DNA of 64,000 nt from Thalassotalea algicola (GCF_012932965.1 NZ_JABBXH010000002.1:520623-584622), one strand, 5' to 3'; positions 35,634-46,610 are shown, counted from the stretch's first letter. Numbers and translations: made by a program. Notes: generated from the letters alone by a model not told the origin.

Positions 35634-36254
35634 ATGTCAGATAATAAATTTGAAAGTATTGAACAACGCGTAAGTTACGGCGTAGGTCGTCAATTAGGTG
35701 ACCAGTTACGTAACAATCCATTTAAAGAATTTGATGTAACTGCTGTACAAGCAGGTTTAGCTGATGCACTTGCTGGTGCAGATAGCCAAGTAAGCGAAGA
35801 AGCATTAAACGAAGCATTTGCTGTAGTATCGCAAAAATTACAAGCACAAGAGCAAGAAGTTGCTAAAGAAAAATCTGCTGAAGGTGAAGCATTTTTAGCG
35901 AAAAATGCAGAACGCGCTGAAGTAACAGTAACTGAGTCAGGTCTTCAATATGAAGTAATTACAGACGCTGATGGCGAAAAGCCAACTGCTGCTTCTACTG
36001 TGCGTACACATTACCATGGTACGTTCATTAATGGTGACGTATTTGATAGTTCATACGATCGCGGTCAGCCAGCTGAATTCCCAGTAGGTGGCGTTATTGC
36101 TGGTTGGACTGAAGCATTACAATTAATGAGTGTTGGCGCGAAATGGCGTTTATACATTCCATACAACTTAGCTTACGGTGAGCGTGGTTCACACGGTGCA
36201 ATTCCTCCGTACTCTGCGTTAGTATTCGATGTAGAATTACTTGATATTCTATAG
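35634..36254 (+). CDS. fklB: FKBP-type peptidyl-prolyl cis-trans isomerase FklB
   Basis: A 206-residue two-domain foldase. The N-terminal domain (about residues 1-95), a dimerisation helical region, begins FESIEQRVSYGVGRQLGDQL. The C-terminal FKBP domain (about 98-206) contains VRTHYHGTFINGDVFDSSYDRG, GVIAGWTEALQLM and YNLAYGERGSHGAIPPYSALVFDVELLDI. There is no signal peptide, so it is cytoplasmic FklB rather than periplasmic FkpA. The ATG at 35634 matches the family start; a longer upstream frame is not needed. A terminator follows directly. Confidence 0.95.
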   Translation: MSDNKFESIEQRVSYGVGRQLGDQLRNNPFKEFDVTAVQAGLADALAGADSQVSEEALNEAFAVVSQKLQAQEQEVAKEKSAEGEAFLAKNAERAEVTVTESGLQYEVITDADGEKPTAASTVRTHYHGTFINGDVFDSSYDRGQPAEFPVGGVIAGWTEALQLMSVGAKWRLYIPYNLAYGERGSHGAIPPYSALVFDVELLDIL

Positions 36255-36262
36255 TAGTGAAT

Positions 36263-36286
36263 AAGCCGGGTTTTCCCGGCTTTTTT
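36263..36286 (+). terminator. Intrinsic terminator after fklB
   Basis: AAGCCGGG, loop TTTT, CCCGGCTTTTTT, starting 9 bp after the stop codon. Confidence 0.93.
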
Positions 36287-36343
36287 ATGTGTTAAATAGC
36301 TATAAAAGCGAGTGAACAGGAACTACCTAGTTAAACCAAGATA

Positions 36344-36772
36344 ATGCAAGCACAATTGACCCATCTATTTTCAAGTTATATTGGCGCATTTGCCTCATTA
36401 GATGTTAACGCCACAAAACTCTGTTATCGAATCCCTTGTATATTGTCGACGCCAGATAAAACATTACTCATTACAACTGACGCTGAATTTGAACAAGAAT
36501 TTAGTGAAATTTTCAGTTTCTTATCTCAAAATACCATCACTGGTTTTAAAGCGAGTAACGCCAGTTATCAATCATTTGGTCCCGAGCAAATATTGGTCAG
36601 TATTGATTGGCAATTTCTTGATAAAAATGAAAGCGTTATTGCAGACTTTTGTGCCGTTTATCAATTAACGCAACAAGCTAATCAATTTAAAATATCGCAT
36701 GTTAGCTCAATTGGGTTGGAGCAGTCGCTTTCACTAGAAAATCAGCTAACCTTAAACGTGGAGAATAATTAA
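36344..36772 (+). CDS. NTF2-like protein of unknown function
   Basis: A 142-residue cytosolic protein, without a signal peptide. Its pattern (LFSSYIGAFASLDVNATKLCY, then PCILSTPD, FSEIFSFLSQN, ILVSIDWQFLDKNESVIADFCAVYQL) looks like the SnoaL/NTF2 fold used by many small ligand-binding proteins and enzymes. The function is unknown. It lies 3 bp before dapB, so it is presumably translated as part of the same unit, but no link to lysine synthesis is known to me. Confidence 0.75.
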   Translation: MQAQLTHLFSSYIGAFASLDVNATKLCYRIPCILSTPDKTLLITTDAEFEQEFSEIFSFLSQNTITGFKASNASYQSFGPEQILVSIDWQFLDKNESVIADFCAVYQLTQQANQFKISHVSSIGLEQSLSLENQLTLNVENN

Positions 36773-36775
36773 CTA

Positions 36776-37579
36776 ATGACCATCAAAGTAGCAATTTTAG
36801 GATGCAGTGGCCGAATGGGGCGAAACTTAATTCAGGCTGCCCACGAGCATGAACAGATAACCTTAGTTGGTGGCACGGTTCGTCAATCTTCCTCATTTGT
36901 TGATTTTGACTTAGGAGAGCTTGCTGGCATTGGTAAAATAGGCAATAAAACAACCACTGAAATTAGTGACTTAACTGCGGCGGATGTTTTTATTGACTTT
37001 ACTTCAATAGAGTCAACATTTGAACACCTAAAGTGGTGTCAGCAACAAAACAAAGCGATAGTTATTGGCACTACTGGCTTTAGTGACGAACAAGTCAACG
37101 ACATTAAGACGTATGGCAAGACGAGCCCTGTGTTATTGGCACCTAATACTAGTGTTGGCGTAAATCTTCTATTTAAATTACTAGAAATTACCGCTAAAGC
37201 AATAGGCGACTATACTGATATAGAAATTTTTGAAGCACATCACAGATTCAAAAAAGACGCACCTTCGGGAACTGCAATGAAAATGGGGCAGGTTATTGCC
37301 GAAACACTGGGCAGAAACCTAGAAGAATGTGCGGTATATGGTCGTGAAGGGATTACCGATGAACGAGATCCAAATACCATAGGTTTTGCAACAGTACGTG
37401 CTGGAGATGTGGTAGGTGAACATACAGCGTTTTTTGCAGATTTAGGTGAAAGGCTTGAAATTACGCATAAAGCTAGCTCTCGGATGACCTTTGCCTTAGG
37501 TGCGATGCGAGCTGCTTTGTGGATAGCTAATGCCGATGCAGGTTATTACGATATGCAAGACGTGTTGGGGTTAAAATAA
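36776..37579 (+). CDS. dapB: 4-hydroxy-tetrahydrodipicolinate reductase
   Basis: NAD(P)H-dependent enzyme of the diaminopimelate/lysine pathway. 267 residues. Landmarks: nucleotide-binding [49 protein letters not shown] and the active-site signature [19 protein letters not shown], which contains the catalytic His and Lys. It is upstream of carAB, a common order in Alteromonadales and Enterobacterales. Confidence 0.97.
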   Translation: MTIKVAILGCSGRMGRNLIQAAHEHEQITLVGGTVRQSSSFVDFDLGELAGIGKIGNKTTTEISDLTAADVFIDFTSIESTFEHLKWCQQQNKAIVIGTTGFSDEQVNDIKTYGKTSPVLLAPNTSVGVNLLFKLLEITAKAIGDYTDIEIFEAHHRFKKDAPSGTAMKMGQVIAETLGRNLEECAVYGREGITDERDPNTIGFATVRAGDVVGEHTAFFADLGERLEITHKASSRMTFALGAMRAALWIANADAGYYDMQDVLGLK

Positions 37580-37791
37580 AACCACTAGCTAAATGTTAAA
37601 ATTTGGTGACTAGAATTAGGGATAATTGTCACTTTTAAGGCTTTAGTTGTAAATACGGCTAATAAGCCTAATTTTTGTAAATTATGCTGGACGAAAGGTT
37701 CGTTTGAGCGTAGAATGCGCGGAATTTGTCAAAAATTTGCATTTTGCAAGCCAAAAGACGGATTAATGAACAATTTTCGCGCTTAATAAAT

Positions 37792-37807
37792 CAGCAATAA
37801 ATTGCTG
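37792..37807 (+). promoter_or_regulatory. Hairpin in the carA leader
   Basis: CAGCAA, loop TAAA, TTGCTG followed by GTTTTTGTT, 40 bp before the carA start. It could be a weak terminator or attenuator in the leader of the carAB transcript, but the stem is only 6 bp. The rest of the 267-bp dapB-carA gap contains no clear ArgR or PurR box by eye. Confidence 0.3.
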
Positions 37808-37846
37808 GTTTTTGTTAAGTTTACTTTCTTCTTTTCGGAGGTTAAA

Positions 37847-38977
37847 TTGACTAAATCTGCCATTTTGGTGCTAGAAGACGGCACTATATTTAACGGCACC
37901 GCAATCGGTGCAGAAGGAATGGCTGTTGGTGAAGTGGTATTCAACACTTCAATGACGGGCTACCAAGAAATCCTAACTGATCCTTCATACGCAGAACAAA
38001 TTGTTACCCTCACTTACCCTCATATTGGCAATACTGGAACTAACTCGGAAGATGAAGAGTCAGGCACCATTTGGGCTAAAGGTTTAGTGATTCGAGATTT
38101 ACCATTATTAGCCAGTAATTTTAGAAACGAAGAAAATTTGAGCGACTACCTAAATCGCAATAATATCTTAGGTATTGCTGATATTGATACGCGTAAGTTA
38201 ACGCGTATTCTACGTGAAAAAGGCGCACAAAACGGCTGTATACTTGCAGGCGACAACCTAGAAGAAGCAAAGGCTTTAGCTGAAGCGAAGGGCTTCCCAG
38301 GGTTAAAAGGCATGGATTTAGCAAAAGTTGTTTCTACTAAAGAACAATACACATGGACAGATGGTAGCTGGCAGCTTGGCAAAGGCCATGTTTCTCCAGA
38401 AAACTTCGACTTTCACGTAGTTGCATACGATTTTGGTGCTAAGCGTAATATTTTACGTATGTTAGTTGACCGTGGCTGTAAATTAACTGTCGTTCCGGCA
38501 CAAACACCTGCAGCAGATGTTTTAGCGATGAATCCCGACGGTATCTTCTTATCAAATGGCCCGGGCGATCCAGAGCCATGTGATTATGCGATTAGCGCAA
38601 TTAAAACATTCCTTGAAACAGATATTCCTGTATTCGGTATTTGTTTAGGCCACCAATTACTGGGCTTAGCAAGTGGCGCCAAAACAATCAAAATGAAGTT
38701 CGGTCATCACGGTGGTAACCACCCAGTTAAAGATTTAGACCGCGACGTGGTAATGATTACTGCACAAAACCATGGTTTTGCAGTAGATGAAGATAATATG
38801 TCAGATAACTTACGTGTAACACATAAGTCTTTATTCGACGGTACGATCCAGGGTATTCATCGTACAGATAAGCCAGCATTTAGCTTCCAAGGACATCCAG
38901 AAGCGAGCCCCGGTCCGCACGATGCTGCACCATTATTCGACCATTTCATTGAATTAATAAAAGCTAGTAAAGCTTAA
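37847..38977 (+). CDS. carA: Carbamoyl-phosphate synthase, small (glutaminase) subunit
   Basis: Hydrolyses glutamine and passes ammonia to CarB for carbamoyl phosphate, used in arginine and pyrimidine synthesis. 376 residues. N-terminal [18 protein letters not shown]; the amidotransferase domain has nucleophile Cys266 in [12 protein letters not shown] and [16 protein letters not shown] with the His/Glu pair. The start is TTG at 37847: GGAGG (37837-37841) lies 5 bases upstream and the product then begins like E. coli CarA. A longer frame starting at 37802 would run through the ribosome site. carB follows after 20 bp. Confidence 0.96.
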   Translation: MTKSAILVLEDGTIFNGTAIGAEGMAVGEVVFNTSMTGYQEILTDPSYAEQIVTLTYPHIGNTGTNSEDEESGTIWAKGLVIRDLPLLASNFRNEENLSDYLNRNNILGIADIDTRKLTRILREKGAQNGCILAGDNLEEAKALAEAKGFPGLKGMDLAKVVSTKEQYTWTDGSWQLGKGHVSPENFDFHVVAYDFGAKRNILRMLVDRGCKLTVVPAQTPAADVLAMNPDGIFLSNGPGDPEPCDYAISAIKTFLETDIPVFGICLGHQLLGLASGAKTIKMKFGHHGGNHPVKDLDRDVVMITAQNHGFAVDEDNMSDNLRVTHKSLFDGTIQGIHRTDKPAFSFQGHPEASPGPHDAAPLFDHFIELIKASKA

Positions 38978-38997
38978 GATTAGGAGTATAAATTACT

Positions 38998-41900
38998 ATG
39001 CCAAAACGTACTGACATAAAAAGTATCTTAATCTTAGGTGCCGGCCCTATTGTTATCGGTCAAGCATGTGAGTTTGATTACTCTGGCGCACAAGCGTGTA
39101 AAGCACTTCGTGAAGAAGGTTACCGTGTAATTCTTGTAAACTCGAATCCCGCTACGATTATGACGGATCCAGAAATGGCTGATGCAACATACATCGAGCC
39201 AATTCACTGGGAAGTTGTTCGCAAAATTATAGAGAAAGAGCGTCCTGATGCGGTATTACCGACAATGGGTGGTCAAACAGCACTAAACTGTGCACTTGAG
39301 CTTGAAGCAAAAGGTGTATTAGAAGAATTCAATGTTGAAATGATTGGAGCAACGGCTGACGCGATTGATAAAGCGGAAGATCGTAGCCGTTTCGACAAAG
39401 CCATGAAGAACATTGGTTTAGAGTGTCCTCGTGCTGAGATTGTTCACTCAATGGAAGAAGCGCGTGATACAGCAACGCGTATCGGCTTCCCTTGTATCAT
39501 TCGTCCATCATTTACTATGGGCGGCACTGGTGGGGGTATCGCTTATAACCAAGAAGAGTATGAAACGATTTGTACTCGTGGTTTAGATTTATCTCCAACA
39601 AGTGAACTACTAATCGATGAATCATTAATCGGTTGGAAAGAGTATGAAATGGAAGTGGTTCGAGACAAAAATGATAACTGTATCATTATTTGTTCAATCG
39701 AAAACTTCGACCCTATGGGCATTCATACTGGCGACTCAATTACCGTAGCGCCAGCACAAACGTTAACGGATAAAGAATACCAAATCATGCGTAACGCATC
39801 GCTTGCGGTATTACGTGAAATTGGTGTTGAAACTGGTGGTTCAAACGTACAATTTGGTGTGTGTCCAAACACTGGCCGTATGGTTATCATCGAGATGAAC
39901 CCGCGTGTATCACGTTCATCAGCGCTAGCGTCAAAAGCAACTGGTTTCCCAATTGCAAAAATCGCTGCGAAGTTAGCGGTAGGTTATACCCTTGATGAAT
40001 TATCAAATGACATTACTGGTGGTGCGACACCAGCTTCATTTGAACCAACAATCGATTATGTTGTGACTAAGATTCCACGTTTTAACTTCGAAAAATTTGC
40101 TGGCTCAGAAGACCGTCTTACTACGCAAATGAAGTCTGTTGGTGAAGTTATGGCGATTGGCCGTAACCAACAAGAGTCAATGCAAAAGGCTCTTCGTGGC
40201 TTAGAAGTTGGCGCAAGCGGTTTTGATCCTCAAGTTGATGTCACTCAACCTGGTGCTAAAACTAAAATTATGCATGAGCTTCAAGAAGCTGGTGCAGATC
40301 GTATTTGGTACGTAGCAGATGCATTCCGTTTAGGTTTATCAATTGAAGATGTATTCCGTGCAACTAAGATTGATCGTTGGTTCTTAGTGCAAATTGAAGA
40401 CATTGTTAAAGAAGAACAAGCGGTTTATGAAGGCGGAATGGCTGGATTAACTGAAGACCGATTACGTAAACTAAAACGCAAAGGTTTTGCAGATTCTCGC
40501 TTAGCTGATGTTATTGGTGTAAGTGAAGCGGAGATTCGTAAAAAGCGTCATAACGCTGAAATTTTCCCTGTCTACAAGCGTGTTGACACTTGTGCAGCAG
40601 AATTTAGCTCTGATACGGCATATATGTATTCTTCTTACGATGAAGAATGTGAAGCGGCGCCGACAGAAAAAGACAAAATCATGATCTTAGGTGGCGGTCC
40701 AAACCGTATCGGTCAAGGTATTGAATTCGATTACTGTTGTGTACATGCGGCACTGGCCTTACGTGAAGACGGCTATGAAACAATCATGGTTAACTGTAAC
40801 CCTGAAACGGTTTCTACCGACTACGATACTTCAGATCGTTTATATTTCGAGCCGATTACCTTTGAAGATGTTTTAGAAATTGTTCGCATTGAAAAGCCAA
40901 AAGGCGTTATCGTGCAATATGGTGGACAAACACCACTTAAATTAGCACGTGCACTTGAAGCGGCTGGCGTACCAATTATTGGTACTTCTCCAGATGCAAT
41001 TGACCGTGCAGAAGACCGTGAACGTTTCCAACAAGCTGTTGACCGTTTAGGCTTATTACAACCTGAAAACGCAACGGTAACTTCGTTAGATGAAGCGGTA
41101 GCTAAGTCAAAAGAAATTGGTTTCCCATTAGTTGTTCGTCCTTCATATGTACTTGGTGGCCGTGCAATGGAAATTGTATATGACGAGCAAGACTTGCGTC
41201 GCTATATGAATGAAGCGGTAAGTGTTTCTAATGACTCTCCAGTTTTACTTGACCACTTCCTTGATGACGCAATTGAAGTTGATATCGATGTAGTGTGTGA
41301 CGGTACTAGTGTTGTGGTTGGCGGTATTATGCAACATATCGAGCAAGCAGGAGTTCACTCTGGTGACTCGGCATGTTCATTGCCTGCATACAGCCTTGAC
41401 CAAGACGTACAAGATGTTATGCGTAAGCAAGTAACGGATCTTGCATTTGAGCTGGGTGTAATTGGCTTAATGAATACGCAAATGGCAGTAAAAGACGGCA
41501 AGGTTTACTTAATCGAAGTTAACCCTCGTGCTGCTCGTACTGTACCGTTTGTATCTAAGGCGACGTCTGTACCATTAGCCAAAGTTGGTGCTCGCGTAAT
41601 GGCAGGTAAAACACTGGCTGAGCTAGGTATAGTTGAAGAAACTGTGCCAGATTACTTCTCAGTGAAAGAAGTGGTTATTCCATTTAACAAATTCCACGGT
41701 TCTGATCCGTTAGTTGGCCCAGAAATGCGTTCAACAGGTGAAGTTATGGGCGTTGGTAAAACGTTTGAAGAAGCCTATGCTAAAGCTAATTTAGGAGCTG
41801 GAGTTTCTGTACCTAAATCAGGTCGCGCATTAATCTCTGTTCGCAATAGCGATAAAGAACGTGTAGTTGAACTAAGTAAGCAGATGGTTGAACTGGGCTA

Positions 41901-42213
41901 TGAACTTGATGCAACGCATGGTACCGCAGTAGTGCTTGGTGAGGCAGGAGTTCCATGTCGATTAGTGAACAAGGTTCACGAAGGTCGTCCACATATTCTT
42001 GATAGAATTAAGAATGGTGAGTACAACTACATCATTAATACTACGGAAGGTCGTAAAGCGATTGAAGATTCGAAAGTATTACGTGGTGGTGCATTGCGTT
42101 ATAAAGTTGCATATACCACAACGTTAAATGCAGCATTTGCAGCATGTCAGGCACACTCAGCAGATGATCGAAATACAGTCACGTCTATCCAAGAATTGCA
42201 CGCTACTGTGTAG
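38998..42213 (+). CDS. carB: Carbamoyl-phosphate synthase, large subunit
   Basis: A 1,071-residue enzyme with two homologous ATP-grasp halves. Each half starts with the conserved stretch [21 protein letters not shown] (seen in parts: [19 protein letters not shown] and again [19 protein letters not shown]). Other motifs include [36 protein letters not shown] and [20 protein letters not shown]. The C-terminal allosteric domain (about 935-1071) includes [20 protein letters not shown]. It forms a channelled complex with CarA. Three hairpins follow before greA. Confidence 0.98.
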   Translation: MPKRTDIKSILILGAGPIVIGQACEFDYSGAQACKALREEGYRVILVNSNPATIMTDPEMADATYIEPIHWEVVRKIIEKERPDAVLPTMGGQTALNCALELEAKGVLEEFNVEMIGATADAIDKAEDRSRFDKAMKNIGLECPRAEIVHSMEEARDTATRIGFPCIIRPSFTMGGTGGGIAYNQEEYETICTRGLDLSPTSELLIDESLIGWKEYEMEVVRDKNDNCIIICSIENFDPMGIHTGDSITVAPAQTLTDKEYQIMRNASLAVLREIGVETGGSNVQFGVCPNTGRMVIIEMNPRVSRSSALASKATGFPIAKIAAKLAVGYTLDELSNDITGGATPASFEPTIDYVVTKIPRFNFEKFAGSEDRLTTQMKSVGEVMAIGRNQQESMQKALRGLEVGASGFDPQVDVTQPGAKTKIMHELQEAGADRIWYVADAFRLGLSIEDVFRATKIDRWFLVQIEDIVKEEQAVYEGGMAGLTEDRLRKLKRKGFADSRLADVIGVSEAEIRKKRHNAEIFPVYKRVDTCAAEFSSDTAYMYSSYDEECEAAPTEKDKIMILGGGPNRIGQGIEFDYCCVHAALALREDGYETIMVNCNPETVSTDYDTSDRLYFEPITFEDVLEIVRIEKPKGVIVQYGGQTPLKLARALEAAGVPIIGTSPDAIDRAEDRERFQQAVDRLGLLQPENATVTSLDEAVAKSKEIGFPLVVRPSYVLGGRAMEIVYDEQDLRRYMNEAVSVSNDSPVLLDHFLDDAIEVDIDVVCDGTSVVVGGIMQHIEQAGVHSGDSACSLPAYSLDQDVQDVMRKQVTDLAFELGVIGLMNTQMAVKDGKVYLIEVNPRAARTVPFVSKATSVPLAKVGARVMAGKTLAELGIVEETVPDYFSVKEVVIPFNKFHGSDPLVGPEMRSTGEVMGVGKTFEEAYAKANLGAGVSVPKSGRALISVRNSDKERVVELSKQMVELGYELDATHGTAVVLGEAGVPCRLVNKVHEGRPHILDRIKNGEYNYIINTTEGRKAIEDSKVLRGGALRYKVAYTTTLNAAFAACQAHSADDRNTVTSIQELHATV

Positions 42214-42229
42214 CTAAGCAAAACTTATA

Positions 42230-42262
42230 GATTCGACAAGGTTAGGTATACTTTGTCGAATC
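42230..42262 (+). other. First hairpin between carB and greA
   Basis: GATTCGACAA and TTGTCGAATC form a 10-bp stem around a 13-base loop, 16 bp after the carB stop. No T-run follows. It may stabilise the 3' end of the carAB mRNA. Confidence 0.55.
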
Positions 42263-42299
42263 ATTTCAGTTTTGTTATGCTTATAACATTACTGAAATG
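42262..42299 (+). other. Second hairpin between carB and greA
   Basis: CATTTCAGT and ACTGAAATG pair, with an inner TGTTAT/ATAACA stem, giving a two-part hairpin that starts at the last base of the previous one. No T-run. Confidence 0.55.
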
Positions 42300-42306
42300 A
42301 ATATAT

Positions 42307-42338
42307 AAAGGTGGTTAATAGCCACCTTTATCTTTTTC
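42307..42338 (+). terminator. Third hairpin, probable carAB terminator
   Basis: AAAGGTGG, loop TTAATAG, CCACCTTT followed by ATCTTTTT. This is the only one of the three with a T-rich tail and the likely end of the carAB transcript. Confidence 0.7.
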
Positions 42339-42400
42339 TGATTATTACGATATAAGAAAGAAAAAGAGCATGATTAATAAGAAAGGAAAGCAAAGAACAA

Positions 42401-42877
42401 ATGAATCAATTTCCGATGACAATGCAAGGCGCAGAAGCCTTGAAAGAAGAATTACACGAATTAAAAACAGTTAAGCGTCCGCGAATTGTAAACGATATCG
42501 CTGAAGCGCGTGAACACGGTGATTTAAAAGAAAATGCTGAGTATCATGCTGCGCGTGAAGAACAAGGCTTTTGTGAAGGCCGTATTCAAGAAATTGAAGG
42601 TAAACTAGGCAACGCGCAAATTATTGATATCATAAAAATACCTAATACAGGTAAAGTGATTTTCGGTGTAACGGTCGGTTTATTAAATATAGAAACTGAA
42701 GAAGAGGTTACCTATCAAATCGTAGGTGATGACGAAGCCGATATTAAGAACAATCGTATTTCTGTTAATTCGCCAATAGCACGAGGTTTAATTGGTAAAG
42801 AAGTTGATTCAGAAGTAGAAATTAAAACCCCGGCAGGTTTAGTCGAGTTCGAAATTATTTCGGTTGAACATAAATAA
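42401..42877 (+). CDS. greA: Transcription elongation factor GreA
   Basis: Stimulates cleavage of backtracked RNA by RNA polymerase. 158 residues. The N-terminal coiled-coil hairpin (about 1-75) bears the catalytic acidic tip in [18 protein letters not shown]; the C-terminal domain includes [39 protein letters not shown] and [10 protein letters not shown], an FKBP-like fold. It is preceded by AAAGGAAAG and followed by a strong terminator. Confidence 0.98.
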   Translation: MNQFPMTMQGAEALKEELHELKTVKRPRIVNDIAEAREHGDLKENAEYHAAREEQGFCEGRIQEIEGKLGNAQIIDIIKIPNTGKVIFGVTVGLLNIETEEEVTYQIVGDDEADIKNNRISVNSPIARGLIGKEVDSEVEIKTPAGLVEFEIISVEHK

Positions 42878-42896
42878 TTAAGAACGAAAATTTATT

Positions 42897-42932
42897 AAAA
42901 AAAGCCAAGCTAGTAATTAGCTTGGCTTTTTT
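42897..42932 (+). terminator. Intrinsic terminator after greA
   Basis: AAAAAGCCAAGCTA and TAGCTTGGCTTTTTT form a 14-bp perfect stem around GTAAT. Confidence 0.95.
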
Positions 42933-43301
42933 GTTTTCTAAGCATTTATATTTTATTTAAAGGAATACAGGCCGTTCTTTATCACTTTATTTTTATTTTC
43001 TGTCATTTAACGCTAAAACCAATATTTTCATCGTTTAATCAAAGCACTATTAAATTTTATTAGCTATATTGATAGGTCAATAAATGGATTTATCCATCGA
43101 TGTAAACGCAAAATCGTTATAACGAGCTTAACTTGGTAATCAATCAAGATACTAGGGCGCTAGAACAAGCACTTAAGCAAGTTAATGTATCTTGGGTTAA
43201 AGGTAAGTCATTGTAAAGTTTTAGAGCTGTTGGTAGCTTTATCAACTGCTTTTCTAAGTAATTTATAAAAATAAATAATAATATTAAGGTTATATAATCA
43301 A
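42933..43301. other. Intergenic stretch upstream of the BNR genes
   Basis: About 370 bp, AT-rich, without an assignable gene. It must hold the promoter of the first BNR protein gene. A short, coding-like frame lies inside (see 43133-43216); nothing else stands out. Confidence 0.5.
43133..43216 (+). pseudogene. Possible 27-residue gene remnant
   Basis: The frame beginning at TTG 43133 encodes a 27-residue peptide with protein-like composition, including NQDTRALEQALKQVNVSW, and ends in TAA. The frame is closed upstream by a stop at about 43100. There is no ATG or clear ribosome site. It may be the tail of a decayed gene or chance. Low confidence. Confidence 0.2.
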
Positions 43302-46300
43302 ATGAAAAAATCCTTAACATCGCTGTTTGTTTCTGCAGCGTTATTAACAACAAGCGCTTATGCATCAATAGATACCGACTTACTCTCTGGTATCAAAGTT
43401 CGTAATATAGGTCCTGCGGCCACCAGCGGTCGTATTTCAGACATTGAAGCTGTTGTTTCAAATCCTAATATCATATACGCCAGTGCTGCATCCGGCGGCG
43501 TGTGGAAATCTGAAAATGCAGGCCTTAACTGGCAACCAATTTTTGACAATGAAGAATGGGCGTCAACAGGTGCACTCGCAGTACACCCGGCAATACCAGA
43601 TATAGTTTGGTTAGGTACAGGTGAAGGTAATGTGCGTAACTCTACGTCAATTGGTGGCGGCATATACAAGTCTATGGATGGCGGTAAAACGTGGAAGAAC
43701 ATGGGTTTGAAAGGCACTGAGCGAATCAATCGAATTGCACTTCATCCTACTAACCCTGATATCGCTTATGCTGCAGCGATGGGAACGCTTTGGTCAAAAA
43801 ACAAAGAGCGTGGCATATTTAAAACAATTGACGGTGGTAAAACTTGGAATAAGATTTTATACGTCGATAATGTTACTGGAGCGTCTGATATCAAGATGGA
43901 TCCACGTAACCCGAATAAACTATATGCGTCAATGTGGCAGTTCCAACGTTGGCCAGATAAATTTGAATCAGGTGGTCCTGGTTCTGGTATGTTTGTTTCA
44001 ACTGACGGCGGTGAAACATGGCAAAAACGCACATTTGCAGACGGATTACCTAAAGGCGAATTGGGTCGTATAACCTTTGACATCGCCGAAAGTCAGCCAA
44101 GTACGGTATATGCTTTGGTCGAAGCACAAGACAGTGCATTGTTGCGTTCTGATGATGGTGGTGATAGCTGGCGAACGGTAAATAGTGAGCACAATGTTGC
44201 AGACCGCCCATTCTACTATTCTGAAATAGAAGTTGATCCAAATAACCCTGATATTATCTACAATATCGCGACTATGATCCGTCGCTCAATTGATGGTGGC
44301 AAAACCTTCTCTACGGTTGATAAGGTGAATTGTTGTGCAACAGGTAACACCATTCATATCGATAACCACAGCTTATGGATAAACCCGAATAATTCAGAAC
44401 ATTTAATCTTGGGTAATGATGGCGGCATTGCTATTACTCAAGATAAAGGTGATAGCTGGCGTTTTGTACAGAACCTAGCGATTTCTCAGTTTTATCATAT
44501 TCGTGTAGATGATGCGGTACCTTACAATGTTTATGGTGGTTTACAAGACAACGGCTCTTGGCGTGGTCCTGCAGAAGTTTTCCATACAGCAGGTATTCGT
44601 AATGTACATTGGCAAGAAGTAGGGTTTGGTGATGGTTTCGATACTATGCCATTTCCAGATGATGTCACTAAGGGTTATGTGCAATCTCAAGGCGGATACT
44701 TAAATCGCTATGACTTAGTAACTGGCGAGCAAAAGTTAGTACGACCAGCGGCGCCAGATCATGATACTGAGTTGCGTTTTAACTGGAATGCTGGCCTTGC
44801 CCAAGACCCTTTTAATGCGGACACTATCTACTACGGTAGCCAGTTCGTGCACAAGTCAACAGACCGCGGTGAAACTTGGCAAGTTATATCGAATGACTTA
44901 TCGTCAAATAACCCTGAATGGCAACGCTATAAAGAGTCTGGTGGCTTAACGCCAGATGTGACTGCTGCTGAAAACCATACTGCCATAATTGCTATCGCGC
45001 CAAGCCCGATCAAGCAAGGCGTAATTTGGGTGGGCACAGATGATGGCCGTATACATGTAACTCAAGATAGTGGTAAAACATGGAAGAGCGTAGAAAAGAA
45101 AGCGCGTAAAGCACCGAAAAATGCATTTGTCCCGCACATTCAACCTTCACTTCACAACCCTGAAGAAGCGTTTATCGTTTTTGATAATCACAGACGTGGT
45201 GATATGAAACCTTATGTATTTAAGGCGTCTAAATATGGTAGTAAATTTACTAATTTAACAAGCAAGAATATTCGAGGTTATGCACTTTCAGTTGTTCAAG
45301 ACCATGTCGATGAAGACTTATTATTCTTAGGTACTGAACTTGGATTGTACGCAACAACTGACGGTGGTGATTCTTGGTTTAAATATGATCAAGATGTGCC
45401 AACAGTATCTGTAATGGATATGGCTATTCAACAACGCGAAAATGACTTGGTATTAGGTACACATGGCCGTTCTGTGATTGTTATTGATGATTACAGCCCA
45501 TTACGCGGATTAAATAAAAAATCATTTGATAATGAATTTGAATTTTTAAGTGTCGGCGATGGCCAGCAATATGTCTCAAGCCGCGCACCTTCAACACGTT
45601 TCTGGGGCGACGCCGCTTATGTGGGTGATAATGAAGTGTACGGTGTAACAATAAATGTTATGGCTTCAGGTGACCACTTAGTCCACCCAGATAAAGACAA
45701 AGAAAAGGCTCGCCAATTAGCAAAAGCAAAAAAAGATGCAATTGCTAAAGATACCGACGAGAAAGACAAAAAAGAAGAGAAATCTTTATCTGATAAAGCA
45801 CGTGTTACGGTCAAAGACGCCAGTGGCAAGGTTGTACGTACGTTTGTTACTAAGCTTCAACAAGGCGTGAATCGCATTGTTTGGGGATTAGAGTCAGATG
45901 GTGATGGTCGAATGCCTGGCCAAGAACCAACTGAAGACAAGGACATTAAACCTGCAGGTCCGGAAGTGGTACCTGGTACTTATACCATTACTGTTAAACT
46001 TAACGAAAAAGAGTTTGAAACCACTGCAAAGGTATTGAAAGATCCTCGTTTCAGTGATGTGACTGACGCAGATATGCAAGCACGCTATGAACTTGAACAT
46101 CAGGCTGTAGCGATGTATTCAACGTTGACTAAAGCTGTACATGCACTTACTGACAGTAAAAAAGATATTGAACTGATCAAAGGTATGGCAAATAAAGCGT
46201 TAGCAGATATTTCAGAAAATAAAGAAGATCACCCAGCAAGTAAATTAGCAAAATCTGCTAGCGATCTTGTGAAAAAGATAGGTGAGCTTGATAAGAACTT

Positions 46301-46568
46301 ACGTTCTATTCCTAAAACAACAGGCATAGTTGATGAGACTTATAAAGTAACGTCTCATTTATTTATGGCGTGGGGTTATGTTGGCGGTCGATACGGTAAA
46401 CCGTCACCAACGGCTGAAATCTATCTAGAGAAAGCTAAGCTTGAATTAGATAAAGGTGTAGGCAAAGTTAACGAGTTTATAGAGCAAGATCTTGCTGAGT
46501 TTAAAAAGGAATATCAAAACTCAGGATTAGGTCTACTCACTACCACTCAACCAATCGCGCTTAACTAA
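43302..46568 (+). CDS. Exported BNR/sortilin-type beta-propeller protein, copy 1
   Basis: A 1,088-residue secreted or periplasmic protein with signal peptide MKKSLTSLFVSAALLTTSAYA. Much of it is a series of BNR-like repeats of the form S-x-D-x-G-x-T-W: KSENAGLNWQPI, KSMDGGKTWKNM, KTIDGGKTWNKI, VSTDGGETWQKR, RSDDGGDSWRTV, VTQDSGKTWKSV. This is the VPS10/sortilin-like propeller often misannotated as glycosyl hydrolase. It ends in HGRSVIVIDDYSPLR followed by a Lys/Glu-rich linker, a FlgD-like Ig segment (NRIVWGLESDGDGRMPG, PGTYTITVKLNEKEF) and a helical C-terminus. No enzymatic residues are recognised. A paralogue follows 74 bp later. Confidence 0.85.
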   Translation: MKKSLTSLFVSAALLTTSAYASIDTDLLSGIKVRNIGPAATSGRISDIEAVVSNPNIIYASAASGGVWKSENAGLNWQPIFDNEEWASTGALAVHPAIPDIVWLGTGEGNVRNSTSIGGGIYKSMDGGKTWKNMGLKGTERINRIALHPTNPDIAYAAAMGTLWSKNKERGIFKTIDGGKTWNKILYVDNVTGASDIKMDPRNPNKLYASMWQFQRWPDKFESGGPGSGMFVSTDGGETWQKRTFADGLPKGELGRITFDIAESQPSTVYALVEAQDSALLRSDDGGDSWRTVNSEHNVADRPFYYSEIEVDPNNPDIIYNIATMIRRSIDGGKTFSTVDKVNCCATGNTIHIDNHSLWINPNNSEHLILGNDGGIAITQDKGDSWRFVQNLAISQFYHIRVDDAVPYNVYGGLQDNGSWRGPAEVFHTAGIRNVHWQEVGFGDGFDTMPFPDDVTKGYVQSQGGYLNRYDLVTGEQKLVRPAAPDHDTELRFNWNAGLAQDPFNADTIYYGSQFVHKSTDRGETWQVISNDLSSNNPEWQRYKESGGLTPDVTAAENHTAIIAIAPSPIKQGVIWVGTDDGRIHVTQDSGKTWKSVEKKARKAPKNAFVPHIQPSLHNPEEAFIVFDNHRRGDMKPYVFKASKYGSKFTNLTSKNIRGYALSVVQDHVDEDLLFLGTELGLYATTDGGDSWFKYDQDVPTVSVMDMAIQQRENDLVLGTHGRSVIVIDDYSPLRGLNKKSFDNEFEFLSVGDGQQYVSSRAPSTRFWGDAAYVGDNEVYGVTINVMASGDHLVHPDKDKEKARQLAKAKKDAIAKDTDEKDKKEEKSLSDKARVTVKDASGKVVRTFVTKLQQGVNRIVWGLESDGDGRMPGQEPTEDKDIKPAGPEVVPGTYTITVKLNEKEFETTAKVLKDPRFSDVTDADMQARYELEHQAVAMYSTLTKAVHALTDSKKDIELIKGMANKALADISENKEDHPASKLAKSASDLVKKIGELDKNLRSIPKTTGIVDETYKVTSHLFMAWGYVGGRYGKPSPTAEIYLEKAKLELDKGVGKVNEFIEQDLAEFKKEYQNSGLGLLTTTQPIALN

Positions 46569-46581
46569 GCGTTTAATAAAG

Positions 46582-46610
46582 AAACCCAAAACAAGTGTTT
46601 TGGGTTTTTT
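46582..46610 (+). terminator. Intrinsic terminator between the BNR genes
   Basis: AAACCCAAAAC, loop AAGT, GTTTTGGGTTTTTT: a perfect stem and T-run. The second copy therefore probably has its own promoter in the short gap or depends on read-through. Confidence 0.88.

Noticed and set aside
37680-37760. An ArgR or PurR box upstream of carA
   Set aside because: TTTGCATTTTGCAAG has partial symmetry but not the 18-bp ARG box pattern; no convincing match was seen.
43358-44083. Minus-strand frames opposite the first BNR gene
   Set aside because: Long antisense frames arise from the codon pattern of the repeats; there is no signal of independent coding.
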